The translations under genes were made by a program, and so were the position numbers. A stretch of 64,000 nt of DNA. Source: Formosa sp030427735. GTDB taxonomy: Bacteria; Bacteroidota; Bacteroidia; Flavobacteriales; Flavobacteriaceae. The stretch lies in contig NZ_CP195158.1 in assembly GCF_051200825.1 (NCBI RefSeq), positions 1 through 64,000 on the forward strand, in the 5' to 3' direction. The notes below the pieces were generated by a model. The model was not told the origin of the DNA, searched no databases, and saw nothing but the letters and a program-made list of their open reading frames with translations. Below, piece by piece: positions 21,501 to 30,622 of the stretch; the first letter of the stretch is position 1; every line of letters begins with the position of its first letter.

Positions 21501-24020
21501 CGTGTTTGTCATAGCCCAACCGCCAGTAGGTTGCCAACAATATTTTTGAGTGTTTTCGTCGGTATCATCAAAACTTTCTACAAAAGGTGTGTCGTACGAT
21601 ACACAAGTGGTTTGAAAGTTAGAAGGACCTACCCAGAAACTTTGGTCGTTGTCTGCGCAATAAGCACGAACATAAAATTCGTAACGTGTGCCAGGCTCTA
21701 AGTCAGTAAGCATGTATGGTGCATTTTGAGATACTAAGATACCGCTACCTGTTGGCTCGCCCGTACCTTGTTCTTGCACCACAAGTTCCCATTGGGTTTC
21801 GCTGCCTCCTTTGGTCCAGAATAACCAAGCCGAAGTTTCGGTGACATTTAGGCTGAATAGGTTAGTAGGTACAGGACAAGTAGGTACATTTTCTACAGTA
21901 ACATCGTCTATAGCAAATCTAAAAGCAGTTTCCTGTGTATTAGGTTGTACTACAAAAGCAATGTTTACATCTCCTACAATGTCTTCTGGAATTTCGATTA
22001 GTACCGATTGGAACGAAGTATTGCTAATTTGTGTTTCTGGCACTAAAGTGGTGGTGAAATTTTCGACACCAATTCCTGTAGTCGATAATTTAACGGTGTA
22101 ACTAGAAATACCACGAGTAGCTCTAAAACTGTATAGTAATTGTTTGGCTGTACCATCGAAATGTAAACGAGGCGATACAAAATAATCGTGATTTTGATTT
22201 TGAGCCGTTTCTGTGAGTATAGTAGGGTAGCCTCCTATATAATTCCAAGTAGTGCCATCGTTGTTGGCGTCTAAAACAGTCCAACAAGCTTCAGGAGTAT
22301 CGTTGGTAGCTGTAGCAAAATTGGTGGTATATCTGCCATCTATTGTTTCGCATTGGGTTGTAAAAGCAAACGGTTCGCGCCAATCGCCCCCATTTTGATC
22401 GCATACAGAGCGAATATAAAAATCGTAAGCTGTACCAGGTTGTAAACCTGTGTTTATTACATTGTTGGTGTTGTTGCTTGTAGTTGAAATACCGCTGGTA
22501 GGGGCCCCAGATCCAGAAGGAACAATGGCATACTCCCAAGAATTCGCAAATCCACCTTCGTTATCCCAAGACAATGTAATACTGTCTTTGGTAAGGCTAT
22601 GATACGTAATCTCGTTTGGAGGTGCACACGGTGCGCTTTTAATTTCTAAATTGAAACAAATACCTGCAGTAGAAATAAGTTCTGATGATACTAGAATCAT
22701 GTAAGTATTTCCTGCTTCTACTAAAAAGTTTTTAATAGTGGCAGGAGTAAAACCTTCTGTTGTGATAACACCAGCAAGACAACTAACCCCAACATTTTCG
22801 CAGCCATCGTAAATTAAAAGGGAGCTTCGTCCATTATAACATTGGTTGGTGCTGTTCCCACCAGTAAGTGTTGTTTGTGTTAAGTTGATTAAACCATCTT
22901 CTTCCGGAGTGTATGCAATAAAAACTTTGTCTCCGTTTAAATAATTGGTATTACCAGAACCAGTAATACAATTAGAACCTGCTGTAGTGTAAGTAACAGC
23001 ATTATTTACCCAATTAGATAAGTTGTCTTCTAAAACATAAGGTGTACTAAGGTCTGTAAGTTCTATCGGGTAATCGCAACTCATACCGTAACGTAAGGTT
23101 TTAAAACTTACAGGGCCTGTCCATGTACTTTTCGAGCTATTGTCGCAAATGGCAGAAAGGTAGATATCGAATTCGGTATTGCTGTCTAAGTTTTCTAGTT
23201 GGTAAGAGGTTCCTGTAATTTGTATACCTGACTCGGCAGGAGTGCCCCCTTGTGGTAAAATTTGGATTTCGAATTGGTTTGCAGAAGGGTGTGTCCATTC
23301 TACCAAAGCTTCACTAACTGTAATGTCGCTAATGCTTATGGTGGTGTCATCAACCGTAGGGCAGCTTTCTACAACTGCAAAATCATCTATAAACCATTCG
23401 TCTCCCGAAGGCGTGGCTCCTGTTTGTGTATTTTTAGCTACAAATGCCAGATACACTTGAAAACCTGCAGGTAGCTCTGGGAGTTTAATAACCTTTTTCT
23501 CGTATTCGGTTTGTTCGTTAAGGTTTAAATTACTTTCGGTGTAGGTTTGTAAGGTGGTATTAAAACCGTTAATGTCGGGTTGCGTTGCTGTAGACAGGCG
23601 CACTTCGTAAGTAGCTCCTAAATCGGCTTCGTTACCTTGTTTGGTGTAAAAATGTATTTCGCCATTTTCTGGAACTGTAAACTGGGGTGTTACCAGAAAA
23701 TATTGCGCCGTATTGTCTTGCCCAATATTGTCTAATGCAGGATTTACAGAAACGGCATTAGTGGCATTATAGCCATTGGTTGTAGCGCTCCATTGTGTGT
23801 TGGCATTCGAGGTACGGATTTGAGTCCAAGTAGACGGAATGCCATTCTCGAAGTTTTCCGAAACTTGAGCTTGCGAATGGTTAAAAAAGGCTAACGAAAA
23901 CGCAAGCGCTAAAACAAAATGCCAGCTGCTAATATTGCGCTGGAATTGCTTTGTTTTTGAATGATAAAAGAGATTGTGTTTTGCTGTAAAATTATACAGC
24001 AGTTTTCTCAGGTTCGACAT
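16755..24020 (-). CDS. Giant multi-domain surface adhesin with type B T9SS sorting domain (copy 2)
   Basis: 2421 aa, the same architecture as the protein at 2875-10131: long signal peptide ending SQAQ, jelly-roll/choice-of-anchor modules alternating with six fibronectin type III-like modules, three Ig-like repeats of about 80 aa, and a type B sorting domain (ISPDGNGKNDSLDLTGYG). The start is an ATG at 24020. The last ~600 residues differ from copy 1 by about one residue, whereas the N-terminal ~1815 residues share the domain plan but differ at many positions. Such a pattern fits paralogous adhesins with variable binding parts and a common export end. The ligand is unknown. Confidence 0.93.
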   Translation of the reverse strand: MSNLRKLLYNFTAKHNLFYHSKTKQFQRNISSWHFVLALAFSLAFFNHSQAQVSENFENGIPSTWTQIRTSNANTQWSATTNGYNATNAVSVNPALDNIGQDNTAQYFLVTPQFTVPENGEIHFYTKQGNEADLGATYEVRLSTATQPDINGFNTTLQTYTESNLNLNEQTEYEKKVIKLPELPAGFQVYLAFVAKNTQTGATPSGDEWFIDDFAVVESCPTVDDTTISISDITVSEALVEWTHPSANQFEIQILPQGGTPAESGIQITGTSYQLENLDSNTEFDIYLSAICDNSSKSTWTGPVSFKTLRYGMSCDYPIELTDLSTPYVLEDNLSNWVNNAVTYTTAGSNCITGSGNTNYLNGDKVFIAYTPEEDGLINLTQTTLTGGNSTNQCYNGRSSLLIYDGCENVGVSCLAGVITTEGFTPATIKNFLVEAGNTYMILVSSELISTAGICFNLEIKSAPCAPPNEITYHSLTKDSITLSWDNEGGFANSWEYAIVPSGSGAPTSGISTTSNNTNNVINTGLQPGTAYDFYIRSVCDQNGGDWREPFAFTTQCETIDGRYTTNFATATNDTPEACWTVLDANNDGTTWNYIGGYPTILTETAQNQNHDYFVSPRLHFDGTAKQLLYSFRATRGISSYTVKLSTTGIGVENFTTTLVPETQISNTSFQSVLIEIPEDIVGDVNIAFVVQPNTQETAFRFAIDDVTVENVPTCPVPTNLFSLNVTETSAWLFWTKGGSETQWELVVQEQGTGEPTGSGILVSQNAPYMLTDLEPGTRYEFYVRAYCADNDQSFWVGPSNFQTTCVSYDTPFVESFDDTDENTQKYCWQPTGGWAMTNTHTELSGSDKSSYLITPAITIEGAKQLSFKYRAEKLEWLGSVTPARHGLEVLMSTTNSNPSSFNQVIVPGETFSHSGYIEKSVIIEGNGTIFVAFKVPEDFSGSATVLNIDDVSITDAPPCPIPSNLNLESLGHTTASFSWTTGYQEEAWNVVVQEAGGQTPANGEGIAVTSTTYTAENLTPDTAYEFYVQSVCTNNGTSEWFGPLEFKTSCSPITTPFFESFDSDSQTESCWTVIDQNGDLDTWDTDNAFLMYEGDQSAAVFTGKQGQTDDWLISPTITITENQRLRYYYRVYDDYYKEDLEILLSTNGPEVSQFTTVLYDSNDDPIDINNTEYKVKVINFPEGITGDINIAFHIPYAPTGGPSKGQMLLIDNVFIEDADDCTEPTNITTVNITDTTIEATWENNGSEGPWEIAVLPEGEPAPTGDVAEEYLYQATTNPFTITGLTASTIYNVYVRSVCSDTFSAWSDPLEVITKCPFDNLCQYTFVLSSDYGLSSELQISQNNQITQTLYFGRNQEQEEFIVNLCNGTEFSAYFWTIGSNAEQYQNFKVDILDHDGNLVYSSPESGMTPKRTIYSGMTICGEVACPQPTDLTASATTELSWTPAGDETQWEVAIQPLNNGTVPQSGILVSSPSYIPTEADYRNTNAATYEYFVRAVCNENESSYWAGPYVFVRNDDASTAINLPINDSDSCIEMASEITFINASVSPEAMSCEGENQRDVWFNFTAKSSAHIFEIKGFQGNFYYTSGEMPFPSITMTLYKDLGNSLEEIVCTYDNVLVAMHASKLISGENYKMRLTLNSDNEHFRTFNLCATTPSDLCDFNFAVNGGFEEPVATEFNAVRNITSLEVVPGWRQNLSENNYLFMWLGINAPGFHPYEGGQCVQLTYDENANPSAGNITGLYRDFDTSEITLLEYSFRHYTRFEGGRIELWAGPKEGPYALVTENLGGWSWELISGAYQVPEGQDTTRFIFRAAESTETIGNLLDDVRVYANNQIVSAPSQVDCTDPVAQVSANGTGTWIASEDNPGEVLFEDANSNTTTISGFTYPGTYTFTWQTSHCAYQIEMTYNGIADSPEVQSPIDYCLGQSATPLSANATDGYSLVWYQQAVGGTGSSTAPTPDTSVEGTFYFYVAYADAMGCEGPRAEIAVNVNNVTPELQFSYNETCASAENPMPILIDGFATGGTFSSSTLSVDPETGEVDLSTATMGTHEVTYTYSGDSTTCTSSGSYTASITITEAIAAITEFAYPQDTYCILEPGSVSPILSENFTTGGSFSSETLAIDAATGAITMDGATPGTHTVTYTFEGVEDSCYENGSFSVTIEVLQSSTPITEFSYANNLYCAASANALPIPGNGFTSGGTFTADSGLDIDPLTGEINIANSAMGNYTVSYTIAEDLGQCRAESSSSFDLTVLDGIDSAITGDCNGEEYWLTANTLDEQGISYAWTDTSGNLIGSDKTFNVTQYATAYNLTPPFQIALTVTLGDCEATTAFTVERTACKGVPRGISPDGNGKNDSLDLTGYGVNTIYIYNRNGRLVYEFKGNYTNQWHGQTNDGNELPDATYFYSVLKEDGSSESGWIYINRAH

Positions 24021-24093
24021 TTTTTGGGATAATTAGGATTGTATTCCAAATTAACCACACTTGCTTTAATATTAAAAGTACTATACTTTGCGT

Positions 24094-24112
24094 TTTGCTG
24101 AAAATTTAAAAG
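24094..24112 (-). promoter_or_regulatory. Motif shared upstream of three surface-protein genes, copy 2
   Basis: Plus-strand TTTGCTGAAAATTTAAAAG, about 75 bases upstream of the adhesin ATG at 24020. It differs from copy 1 only in the length of the A/T tract. Confidence 0.5.
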
Positions 24113-24163
24113 ATAAAAAAACTTATAATTAATTGTTGTTTAGTTACTTAAGATTAAAATGTT

Positions 24164-25336
24164 TTATGAAGTGGTTGAAGCGTTGAATTTAATATCTTGT
24201 AAGTTTTTCACGCGTTTTTGTAAGGTGTTGATGGTTTTTTTGTTGCGTTTTAACAAGAAAAATACTATTAAAAGAAATAGTGTAACACCAGAAATTATCC
24301 ATTGAATGTAATACACCAATTGCGATTCTAAGGTTTCAATTTGTTCGGTTTGGTTAAGGTGTATTTGGTCTAAAGAATCGCTAATGGAATTGCGTTCGGA
24401 TTCTTTAATTTTTTGTTGTGTCTTTAAAAATAAGTCAAAATATTTTTGGTAATCGTCCCATTGGTTTAAGGCCAAATACGTTTCGTAAAGCCCTTTGTAA
24501 AGCCCTAAATTTAATATTAAATCGCCAACCTTACTAGAGCGTTTCAAACCATCGTGAAGCAGTGTTGTGGCCATATTGTAATCGCCTTCTAACATATATA
24601 CTTCTGCTAAGCCTTTTTGAGCAAAGGCTATTAAACTAGCGGCATCGGCATCTTTGCCATAAGTTATGGCCTTATTAAAGTTAATTTTAGCTTCGTTGTA
24701 ATTGGCTTGTAATGTATTGCAATTACCCATATTGTAAAACACAATACTTAAATTGGTGTAGTAGCTATTGTTACTAATAGATAAGAATTCTGCAATGCTT
24801 TTGTTGAAATAGTCTAAAGCAATATCGCAGTTTAAATTCTCTTTGTAAATAAAACCTTTTACAGCGTAACTGTTGGCTAAAAATTTACGTACGGGATCGT
24901 GTTTTGGGTAAAGACTTGTAAGGTGTTCTGTTTTTTCGATATACTCTAAAGACTTGTCATAAATTTTAAGCTGTTGGTATATGGTGCCCATTCTAAACAT
25001 AATCTCTATTTGTAACGTAGGCTCGTTAATTGTTTTAGACAAAGAATTTGCTTTTTCTATATATTCTAAAGCTTGTTGGTAATCTCTCTTAGAGGTGTAA
25101 GCCAACGACACCAACATAAGGGCTTTTACACGTGTTTTTTGCGTATAGTTATTATTGTCGTAAATAGAATTCCCCAGCGTTATTGCATCGTCTGGATTTT
25201 CGTAAACACTATTAAAACTTGAGTTTATAGTGGCATCGATATCTTGAATGCTGCCATTATCGGCTGCCAGTACTGTAACTGTATTTATGATGCTAAATAA
25301 AACGAATACAAGGTATTTGGTGTGGTTTGTTATCAT
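24164..25336 (-). CDS. TPR-repeat membrane protein
   Basis: 390 aa. Signal peptide or N-terminal membrane segment (about 6-24), TPR repeats over about 40-320 (for example LMLVSLAYTSKRDYQQALEY), a short linker rich in Glu and Gln that may form a coiled coil, one transmembrane helix (about 343-365) and a short basic tail. No DNA-binding or kinase domain follows the helix. Its start overlaps the stop of the upstream regulator by four bases (25333-25336), so translation is probably coupled. The layout equals the sensor half of that regulator, which suggests a partner or decoy that binds the same input; inference. Confidence 0.8.
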   Translation of the reverse strand: MITNHTKYLVFVLFSIINTVTVLAADNGSIQDIDATINSSFNSVYENPDDAITLGNSIYDNNNYTQKTRVKALMLVSLAYTSKRDYQQALEYIEKANSLSKTINEPTLQIEIMFRMGTIYQQLKIYDKSLEYIEKTEHLTSLYPKHDPVRKFLANSYAVKGFIYKENLNCDIALDYFNKSIAEFLSISNNSYYTNLSIVFYNMGNCNTLQANYNEAKINFNKAITYGKDADAASLIAFAQKGLAEVYMLEGDYNMATTLLHDGLKRSSKVGDLILNLGLYKGLYETYLALNQWDDYQKYFDLFLKTQQKIKESERNSISDSLDQIHLNQTEQIETLESQLVYYIQWIISGVTLFLLIVFFLLKRNKKTINTLQKRVKNLQDIKFNASTTS

Positions 25337-26955
25337 GCTACATCTTGGTTTGTATAGGTTTCATCATCGTCGTCTTCTACTTTTTTAACCATACTTTTTT
25401 GTTCTTTTTTAATCAAGTTTATAAACGTTGCAGGAGACATACCGACTATGGTTTTAAAAACTGTAGTAAAATTACTGTGCGAGGAGAAGCCACATTCTTC
25501 TGCCAAATAGCTAATCTTATAATTTACATAATTAGAGTCGTGTTGTAATTTCTTAATAATGTAATCTATTCTGAGTTTATTTATAAAGGTGTTAAAATTG
25601 TCGTTGTAATGCTTGTTTATAACCTCTGACAAGTATCTGGTATTGGTTTCGAATTTTCCGGCTAATACCGAGAGTGACATGTCTTTGTTTAAGAATTTTG
25701 TAGAATTCTCGAAGGCATTAAGTTTGGCTAGTAAGGCTTGTTCTGTTTCTTCGGAAATGACTAAGCTTTTTGTTTTAGGCTTGCTAACAGGCGCGGGTTT
25801 TAATTTTAAGAAATTCGTGCGACTAATTTCTAGATAGTTGATAATTTCTTTTAAGCGTTTTTTTCGGTTTTCGCTTTTTAAAATAACGATGCAACACACC
25901 AATACCAGTACAAAACATGCAGCAAGAACAATTTGTTTTAACCAATTTAGTTCTGTGGCTTTAGCCGTAATGTTTAAGTTGTCTTGTAGTTGGGTCTTGT
26001 TGAAAAGTGTATTTATCGATTCCTGCTCCATCAATTCAATTTGATTTCTTAATAACAGAAACTCATCGTTGTAGACTTTGTATTGACTTTTTTTGTTTAA
26101 GGCGATGTTAATTACCGATAAATCTTTATAAATATGCATTAATAAAGACGGGTTATTTATTACCGAAGCATAACGCATAGCGATAAACAGTGTCATTTCA
26201 CTTTCTTTAAAATTACGTTGTTTTAGAAGTAAATTTTCGAGTTCGGAATAAATGAGGGTTTCTTTATAAATATTATTATAGGTGATGTTTTGAGTTAATT
26301 GTAACGCTTTTTTTATGTAAACATCGGCCGAATCTATAACCGATAAATTGTTGAATGCTTTCGACTTAGCCAAGTAGTAATCCATTTGGACTTCAGAGTC
26401 TGTGCTAGCAGCGATATACTGTTTTAATTGGGGCTGGTTAAGAAGGTTTAAGGCGCTTTTGGTATCTCTTTTACTAAGTAATAAAGCAACATCTTGCAGT
26501 GTTACTTGAGTTAATTGTGCGGTTTTATCTTTAAAATTTGTTTGTTTTTGCGCTGCTACTCTTGCTATATTTAAGTAGTGCGCTGCTTGTTTGTAGAGTG
26601 CTAATTCGTTTAAAAGTTTCGATTTAAGAATGTTAAGTTCGATAAGTGTTTTGGTGTCCGATTGTAGAATATTATCATCTATTTCGAAAGCATGAATTAT
26701 GGCTTGTTGGTATTGTCCTTTTACAAAATAGCTGTTGGCTAACAATACGTTAGGTACAAGTTGGTCTTGGGGCGTATCGGTACTTTTTAGTAAATGTTCG
26801 GCTATTTTTATAGCTTCATCGGGATCGGAATGTACCAATTGTTTTGCTTTTTGTACTAAATCGCCTTCTTGTGAAAACAAAAATTGCTGTGCAAAAAGGA
26901 GTGTACAGGCAAAAACTACCAGGTACCTACTAGAATTAGGGGTGCTTAGCTTCAT
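25333..26955 (-). CDS. TPR-transmembrane-AraC hybrid transcriptional regulator
   Basis: 540 aa. N-terminal signal-like segment (about 10-29), periplasmic TPR repeats (about 40-310), a transmembrane helix (about 333-355) and a C-terminal AraC-type helix-turn-helix (about 425-520) with the typical line AEECGFSSHSNFTTVFKTIVG. Such membrane-bound TPR-AraC regulators are common in Bacteroidota and are thought to couple an extracytoplasmic or envelope signal to transcription. It stands in the middle of surface-protein genes (two giant adhesins on one side, a 996-aa secreted protein on the other), so it is a plausible controller of them; this is inference from position. Forms an overlapping pair with the TPR protein downstream. 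Confidence 0.88.
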   Translation of the reverse strand: MKLSTPNSSRYLVVFACTLLFAQQFLFSQEGDLVQKAKQLVHSDPDEAIKIAEHLLKSTDTPQDQLVPNVLLANSYFVKGQYQQAIIHAFEIDDNILQSDTKTLIELNILKSKLLNELALYKQAAHYLNIARVAAQKQTNFKDKTAQLTQVTLQDVALLLSKRDTKSALNLLNQPQLKQYIAASTDSEVQMDYYLAKSKAFNNLSVIDSADVYIKKALQLTQNITYNNIYKETLIYSELENLLLKQRNFKESEMTLFIAMRYASVINNPSLLMHIYKDLSVINIALNKKSQYKVYNDEFLLLRNQIELMEQESINTLFNKTQLQDNLNITAKATELNWLKQIVLAACFVLVLVCCIVILKSENRKKRLKEIINYLEISRTNFLKLKPAPVSKPKTKSLVISEETEQALLAKLNAFENSTKFLNKDMSLSVLAGKFETNTRYLSEVINKHYNDNFNTFINKLRIDYIIKKLQHDSNYVNYKISYLAEECGFSSHSNFTTVFKTIVGMSPATFINLIKKEQKSMVKKVEDDDDETYTNQDVA

Positions 26956-27114
26956 TAGTCAATTAAAAAAACAAGTTAGGGGTTAATTGTTTTCTCTTTT
27001 ACAAATATAGTATTAATCTTCTTTTAACATAATTTTAGCAAATAATTTACTTTGGTGCGGCGGTTTTTTTGTTAAAAAATTAAAATGAATCGATTTTATT
27101 ATGAAAACAAAAAA

Positions 27115-27142
27115 AATAGGGCAGCTAAATTGCTGCCCTATT
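27115..27142 (-). terminator. Terminator of the 996-aa secreted protein gene
   Basis: Perfect stem AATAGGGCAGC / GCTGCCCTATT with a 6-base loop, 33 bases past the stop of the gene ending at 27175, followed on the minus strand by a long T run (the A run at 27096-27116). Confidence 0.85.
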
Positions 27143-27174
27143 AATGGAACTCATTGTAATTAATATTTGCTAAT

Positions 27175-30165
27175 TTACTTTTTGATAACTTTAATAGTTT
27201 TAGTAGCGTTATTAATATCCACTTTTACAAAGTATACTCCATTTTGTAAATCGGTCATAGAAAGGGTAGCTTTTAAGCTTTTTGGTTGTAATTGTGCTAC
27301 CTCTTGTCCAAGCATGTTAAATACACTTATTTTAGAAATGTTAGATTTCGCTTCAATTGTAAAGTCGTTTACAATCGGGTTCGGGTAGTATTTAAATTCT
27401 GCTGTATTTTCTACGTTTTCTATGCTTAATGAAGCATCAGGATAAGCAAAGAAAGTAAAACCTGTAGTCTTAGCAGTATCGTGAATACTAATATAGTAAG
27501 TGGTACCAGCTTCTAAAGCAGCTGTTTTTTCACCAGATTGCCAACATGAAGTTAAACCTGCAATATTTTGTTGTAAATCTCCACATGTTCCGCTAAAGAT
27601 AGAGAAGTTTGCAGTTTGGTCTGCTGGATCTTCTGCATCTGTTGAAAAGTTTAAATAATAATTGCCTGTATACTTTGGAGTAAAGCTGTACCATAGAGCA
27701 AACCTAGAAGTGTTACAGTTTTCGGCAGAAGGATAAGCGTTTTCTAAAGTGCCAGTAATGGCATTATTACCTTCATCATTTAAAGATTCTTCCATTGCAA
27801 TAGCGCTAATACAACTGTTATTTGCTGCTGCGCCTTCAATATTCCAAACACATAAATCGAAATCTGATCCTGGCTCTGTGGTCGATGAGCGAACTGCAAC
27901 ATAATAAGTAGTTTCGCTATCTAAAGACAGCAAGATATTACTAGTTTGATTACAGTTAGTGCTTATTGCTGTTAATTCCCCGCAAGTACCACTATAGATG
28001 AAATAATTGGTAGATGGACCAGAGTTTTTGGTTAAATTAAATTCGTATAAACCTGTTGTTTCTGGATTAAATGTATACCAAACATCTGTATATTTTGCGT
28101 AGCTAGTGTCTTCGCATTGTGATTCTGCAGAACGGGTAGCTCCAATAGTCGATCCGTTGGTTTTGTTATCGCAAGTATCGTCTGTAGAGGCTGTTAATGC
28201 TATAGCATTAACACAGTCGTCGTTAGCAGGTGGAGCTGGAGGTGTTTTTAAACAGATGTCGTAGTTTTGTGCGTATTCACCACCAAGGTTAGTATAGTTT
28301 CTAATGTAATAGGTGTTTCCTATAGTTAACCCACTTACAGGTACATAGGCTCCAGTGGTACATAAAAGACTTGTAAACTCACCATCGCAAGTACCTTCTA
28401 AAATTTCGGTAGCCTGAATAGTTCCGCCTTCTCCAATGGCTGCTGTAATGTTAGAATATTCCAAAACAAGGCCTTCGCTAACAGCTACAAAGCTAAACCA
28501 AACATCGTTAGTTCCGCTAGTTCCACAAGCTGTTCCTGTAGCTTCAGAATGTGTTGCTCCCGCATTAGTAGCGCTTGTAATTAAGGTACAAGTTTGGTCG
28601 GTATTAATTTCTAAAGCTGTTGCTGAGTCGCAGTTATCGTTAGCTGGTGGGCAGTAATAGAATGTAGACGTTTGGGTGTTACATTCTGTACCATCGTTCG
28701 CTAAAGTAAAGTTTACAGTAGTACCGCTAGCATAAGGGCCCATAGTTACGATACCTGTTTCTGAAATGTCCGTTTTAGAGTTACCTTGATCGTCTGTTAA
28801 GGTTAAGGTTGTAGCGTCTCCAGTGTAGGTTACATCTACATCTACATTAAATTGTGCGTTATCGCAATCGGCAACTGGTGTTACACTAACGTGTGGGGCA
28901 ATACAATCTTTTTTGGTAATTACTAAATTGTAACCAAACGTAGAGCTGGCACTTTTACTACTTACAACAACATAATACGTATTGTTGCCATATAGTAAAA
29001 TGTCTGTAAGCTCTCTGTTATCGGCACCATAGTCATAGTCAGATCCTAAACATTCTGTGGCAGCACCAGGACAATCGTTTAATACCGCTAATACAGCACC
29101 TTTGTCCTCAGGATTGTTTTTTACTAAACTTAAGTCGATAGCAACGTCTTCGGTTGGTTCGATTTTGTAAATAACGTCGTTTCCACTAAAAGTGGTACAT
29201 GGGTTGCTTGAATATAAATTTTCGAAGTTTGCGGTATTGGAACTATGAACATAAGGCGTGTCTCCTAAAGTTACTTCAAAAGGGTTGTCGCAAGTAGCTC
29301 CTTGTATAGGGGCGTTACGAGTTGTAAAGCTTATTCCTGTACAGTCGGTAGCATCTCCAAAATCGTTATAAGGTGTTACGGTTACATAGTACATGGTTTC
29401 GTAATCTAAACCAGTTACATCGTAGCTTGTTTCGGTAGTTTCTACAGCGTCTAATACGTCTGTTCCATCTGCAGTAGTCCCTACAGAAAGTTTGTAACCA
29501 GAAGCAAAACCAATGGCTTTATTCCATGAAATGGTAGTGCTAGGAGCAACTTCTATATTTGTAGCTTCGTTTTCTGGAGCTGTAATTGTAGTACAATTAG
29601 GTACAGTTGTAGATTCTTGATTTAAAGATATTTCATCCAAAATACAGAATAAAGAGGATTCACTAGCGTTTGTAAATACAAATCGTGCTTGAAAATTGCT
29701 TTCATCGGCAATTACCCCTGCATCGATAGAAGTACTAAAAGTAGCACAGGTTGTAGCGTCTTCGTAAGTAAAGCTGGAATCGTTCACGGTAGTAAGGTTA
29801 GTCCAAGTTTCTCCAGCATCTGTAGTATATTCTAATACTAAAGTTCCCCATGCTGTTGGAGGGGCTACGATGTTAGGGAAGAAGGTGCTTCCTTTATTTT
29901 CGTAAATGTTATAATTAAAACTAACGGTAAGTGCTGTGCCATTAGACGGGAATATTGGCATAGTAATAGTATTTGCAGTTTCCTTAGCTGCTAAAGACGC
30001 TAAGCTACTGCCCGTATCGGAGCATCTAAACCGTGAATGCACACTAGAATTTTCTGCGGTCCAATTTTCTGGTAATCCCGAGGTGTCAAAATTTTCTGAA
30101 ATTTCGACCTGAGAGAATGCCGATGCACAAAAGAGTAACATCAAATAAAAGGTAATTTTCCTCAT
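27175..30165 (-). CDS. Secreted multi-domain protein with type A T9SS sorting domain
   Basis: 996 aa. Signal peptide ending AFSQ (about residue 19), a choice-of-anchor/MAM-like domain (about 20-190), a fibronectin type III-like domain (about 195-285, ENEATNIEVAPSTTISWNKA), then four PPC-like domains of about 110-130 aa, each near NDCDxAxAL / NDxCVNAIAL. The C-terminus (about 925-996) is a type A sorting domain: YYPNPIVNDF, ISVFNMLGQEV, and a final basic KVIKK. By family it is exported through T9SS and may be attached to lipopolysaccharide after cleavage. No catalytic domain was recognised, so it is likely an adhesin or carbohydrate-binding protein. It has its own terminator and shares an upstream motif with the two giant adhesins. 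Confidence 0.9.
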   Translation of the reverse strand: MRKITFYLMLLFCASAFSQVEISENFDTSGLPENWTAENSSVHSRFRCSDTGSSLASLAAKETANTITMPIFPSNGTALTVSFNYNIYENKGSTFFPNIVAPPTAWGTLVLEYTTDAGETWTNLTTVNDSSFTYEDATTCATFSTSIDAGVIADESNFQARFVFTNASESSLFCILDEISLNQESTTVPNCTTITAPENEATNIEVAPSTTISWNKAIGFASGYKLSVGTTADGTDVLDAVETTETSYDVTGLDYETMYYVTVTPYNDFGDATDCTGISFTTRNAPIQGATCDNPFEVTLGDTPYVHSSNTANFENLYSSNPCTTFSGNDVIYKIEPTEDVAIDLSLVKNNPEDKGAVLAVLNDCPGAATECLGSDYDYGADNRELTDILLYGNNTYYVVVSSKSASSTFGYNLVITKKDCIAPHVSVTPVADCDNAQFNVDVDVTYTGDATTLTLTDDQGNSKTDISETGIVTMGPYASGTTVNFTLANDGTECNTQTSTFYYCPPANDNCDSATALEINTDQTCTLITSATNAGATHSEATGTACGTSGTNDVWFSFVAVSEGLVLEYSNITAAIGEGGTIQATEILEGTCDGEFTSLLCTTGAYVPVSGLTIGNTYYIRNYTNLGGEYAQNYDICLKTPPAPPANDDCVNAIALTASTDDTCDNKTNGSTIGATRSAESQCEDTSYAKYTDVWYTFNPETTGLYEFNLTKNSGPSTNYFIYSGTCGELTAISTNCNQTSNILLSLDSETTYYVAVRSSTTEPGSDFDLCVWNIEGAAANNSCISAIAMEESLNDEGNNAITGTLENAYPSAENCNTSRFALWYSFTPKYTGNYYLNFSTDAEDPADQTANFSIFSGTCGDLQQNIAGLTSCWQSGEKTAALEAGTTYYISIHDTAKTTGFTFFAYPDASLSIENVENTAEFKYYPNPIVNDFTIEAKSNISKISVFNMLGQEVAQLQPKSLKATLSMTDLQNGVYFVKVDINNATKTIKVIKK

Positions 30166-30622
30166 GTTAAATAATTAATTTTTGGTTGATAATTGTTTTT
30201 GGTGTGTTGGTTAAACCTTGTTTATTTATAAGCTCGGTTGTTGGTGGTTAAGCTTTAAAACGACACTTGGTTTTAACCTGTTCACATTCTAAAACTACTT
30301 ACTCTTTTACAATATATATAAGGAAGCTCTTTTGTTTTTGCTGAAAATTAAAAGAAGAAAAATGTATTTAAAATCCTGTAAATTAGGTTTTTGTGATGAG
30401 TGTTGAAAATTATTTATAGGCTTTCAATTTTGTTTAGATTATTTAAATAATACGTGGATAACAAGAAAATAAATGTTCGCATACGCTGTTTTTTATTTTG
30501 TTTTAAAAGGAATAAAACTGAGTTTCTAGTAGTATGTGTTTTTTTTGGGCATCGTAAAGAATACCACACAATCAATCGTATTGAAAAATTTGTATTGTAG
30601 TTTTAAAAAAATAAATGAGCGT
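30166..30622. other. Divergent intergenic region
   Basis: A 457-base AT-rich gap between divergent genes (secreted protein on the minus strand, methyltransferase on the plus strand). It holds the shared motif at 30337-30354 and presumably both promoters. A plus-strand frame open from 30536 continues into the methyltransferase, but its first 29 residues do not look like part of that protein. Nothing else was recognised. Confidence 0.55.
30337..30354 (-). promoter_or_regulatory. Motif shared upstream of three surface-protein genes, copy 3
   Basis: Plus-strand TTTGCTGAAAATTAAAAG, about 170 bases upstream of the start of the 996-aa secreted protein. It is followed on the minus strand side by a TATATATA-type tract, as at the first adhesin. 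Confidence 0.45.

Noticed and set aside
30536..30622. N-terminal extension of the methyltransferase
   Set aside because: The extra 29 residues show no family similarity and lie in the promoter region; the internal ATG at 30623 fits better.
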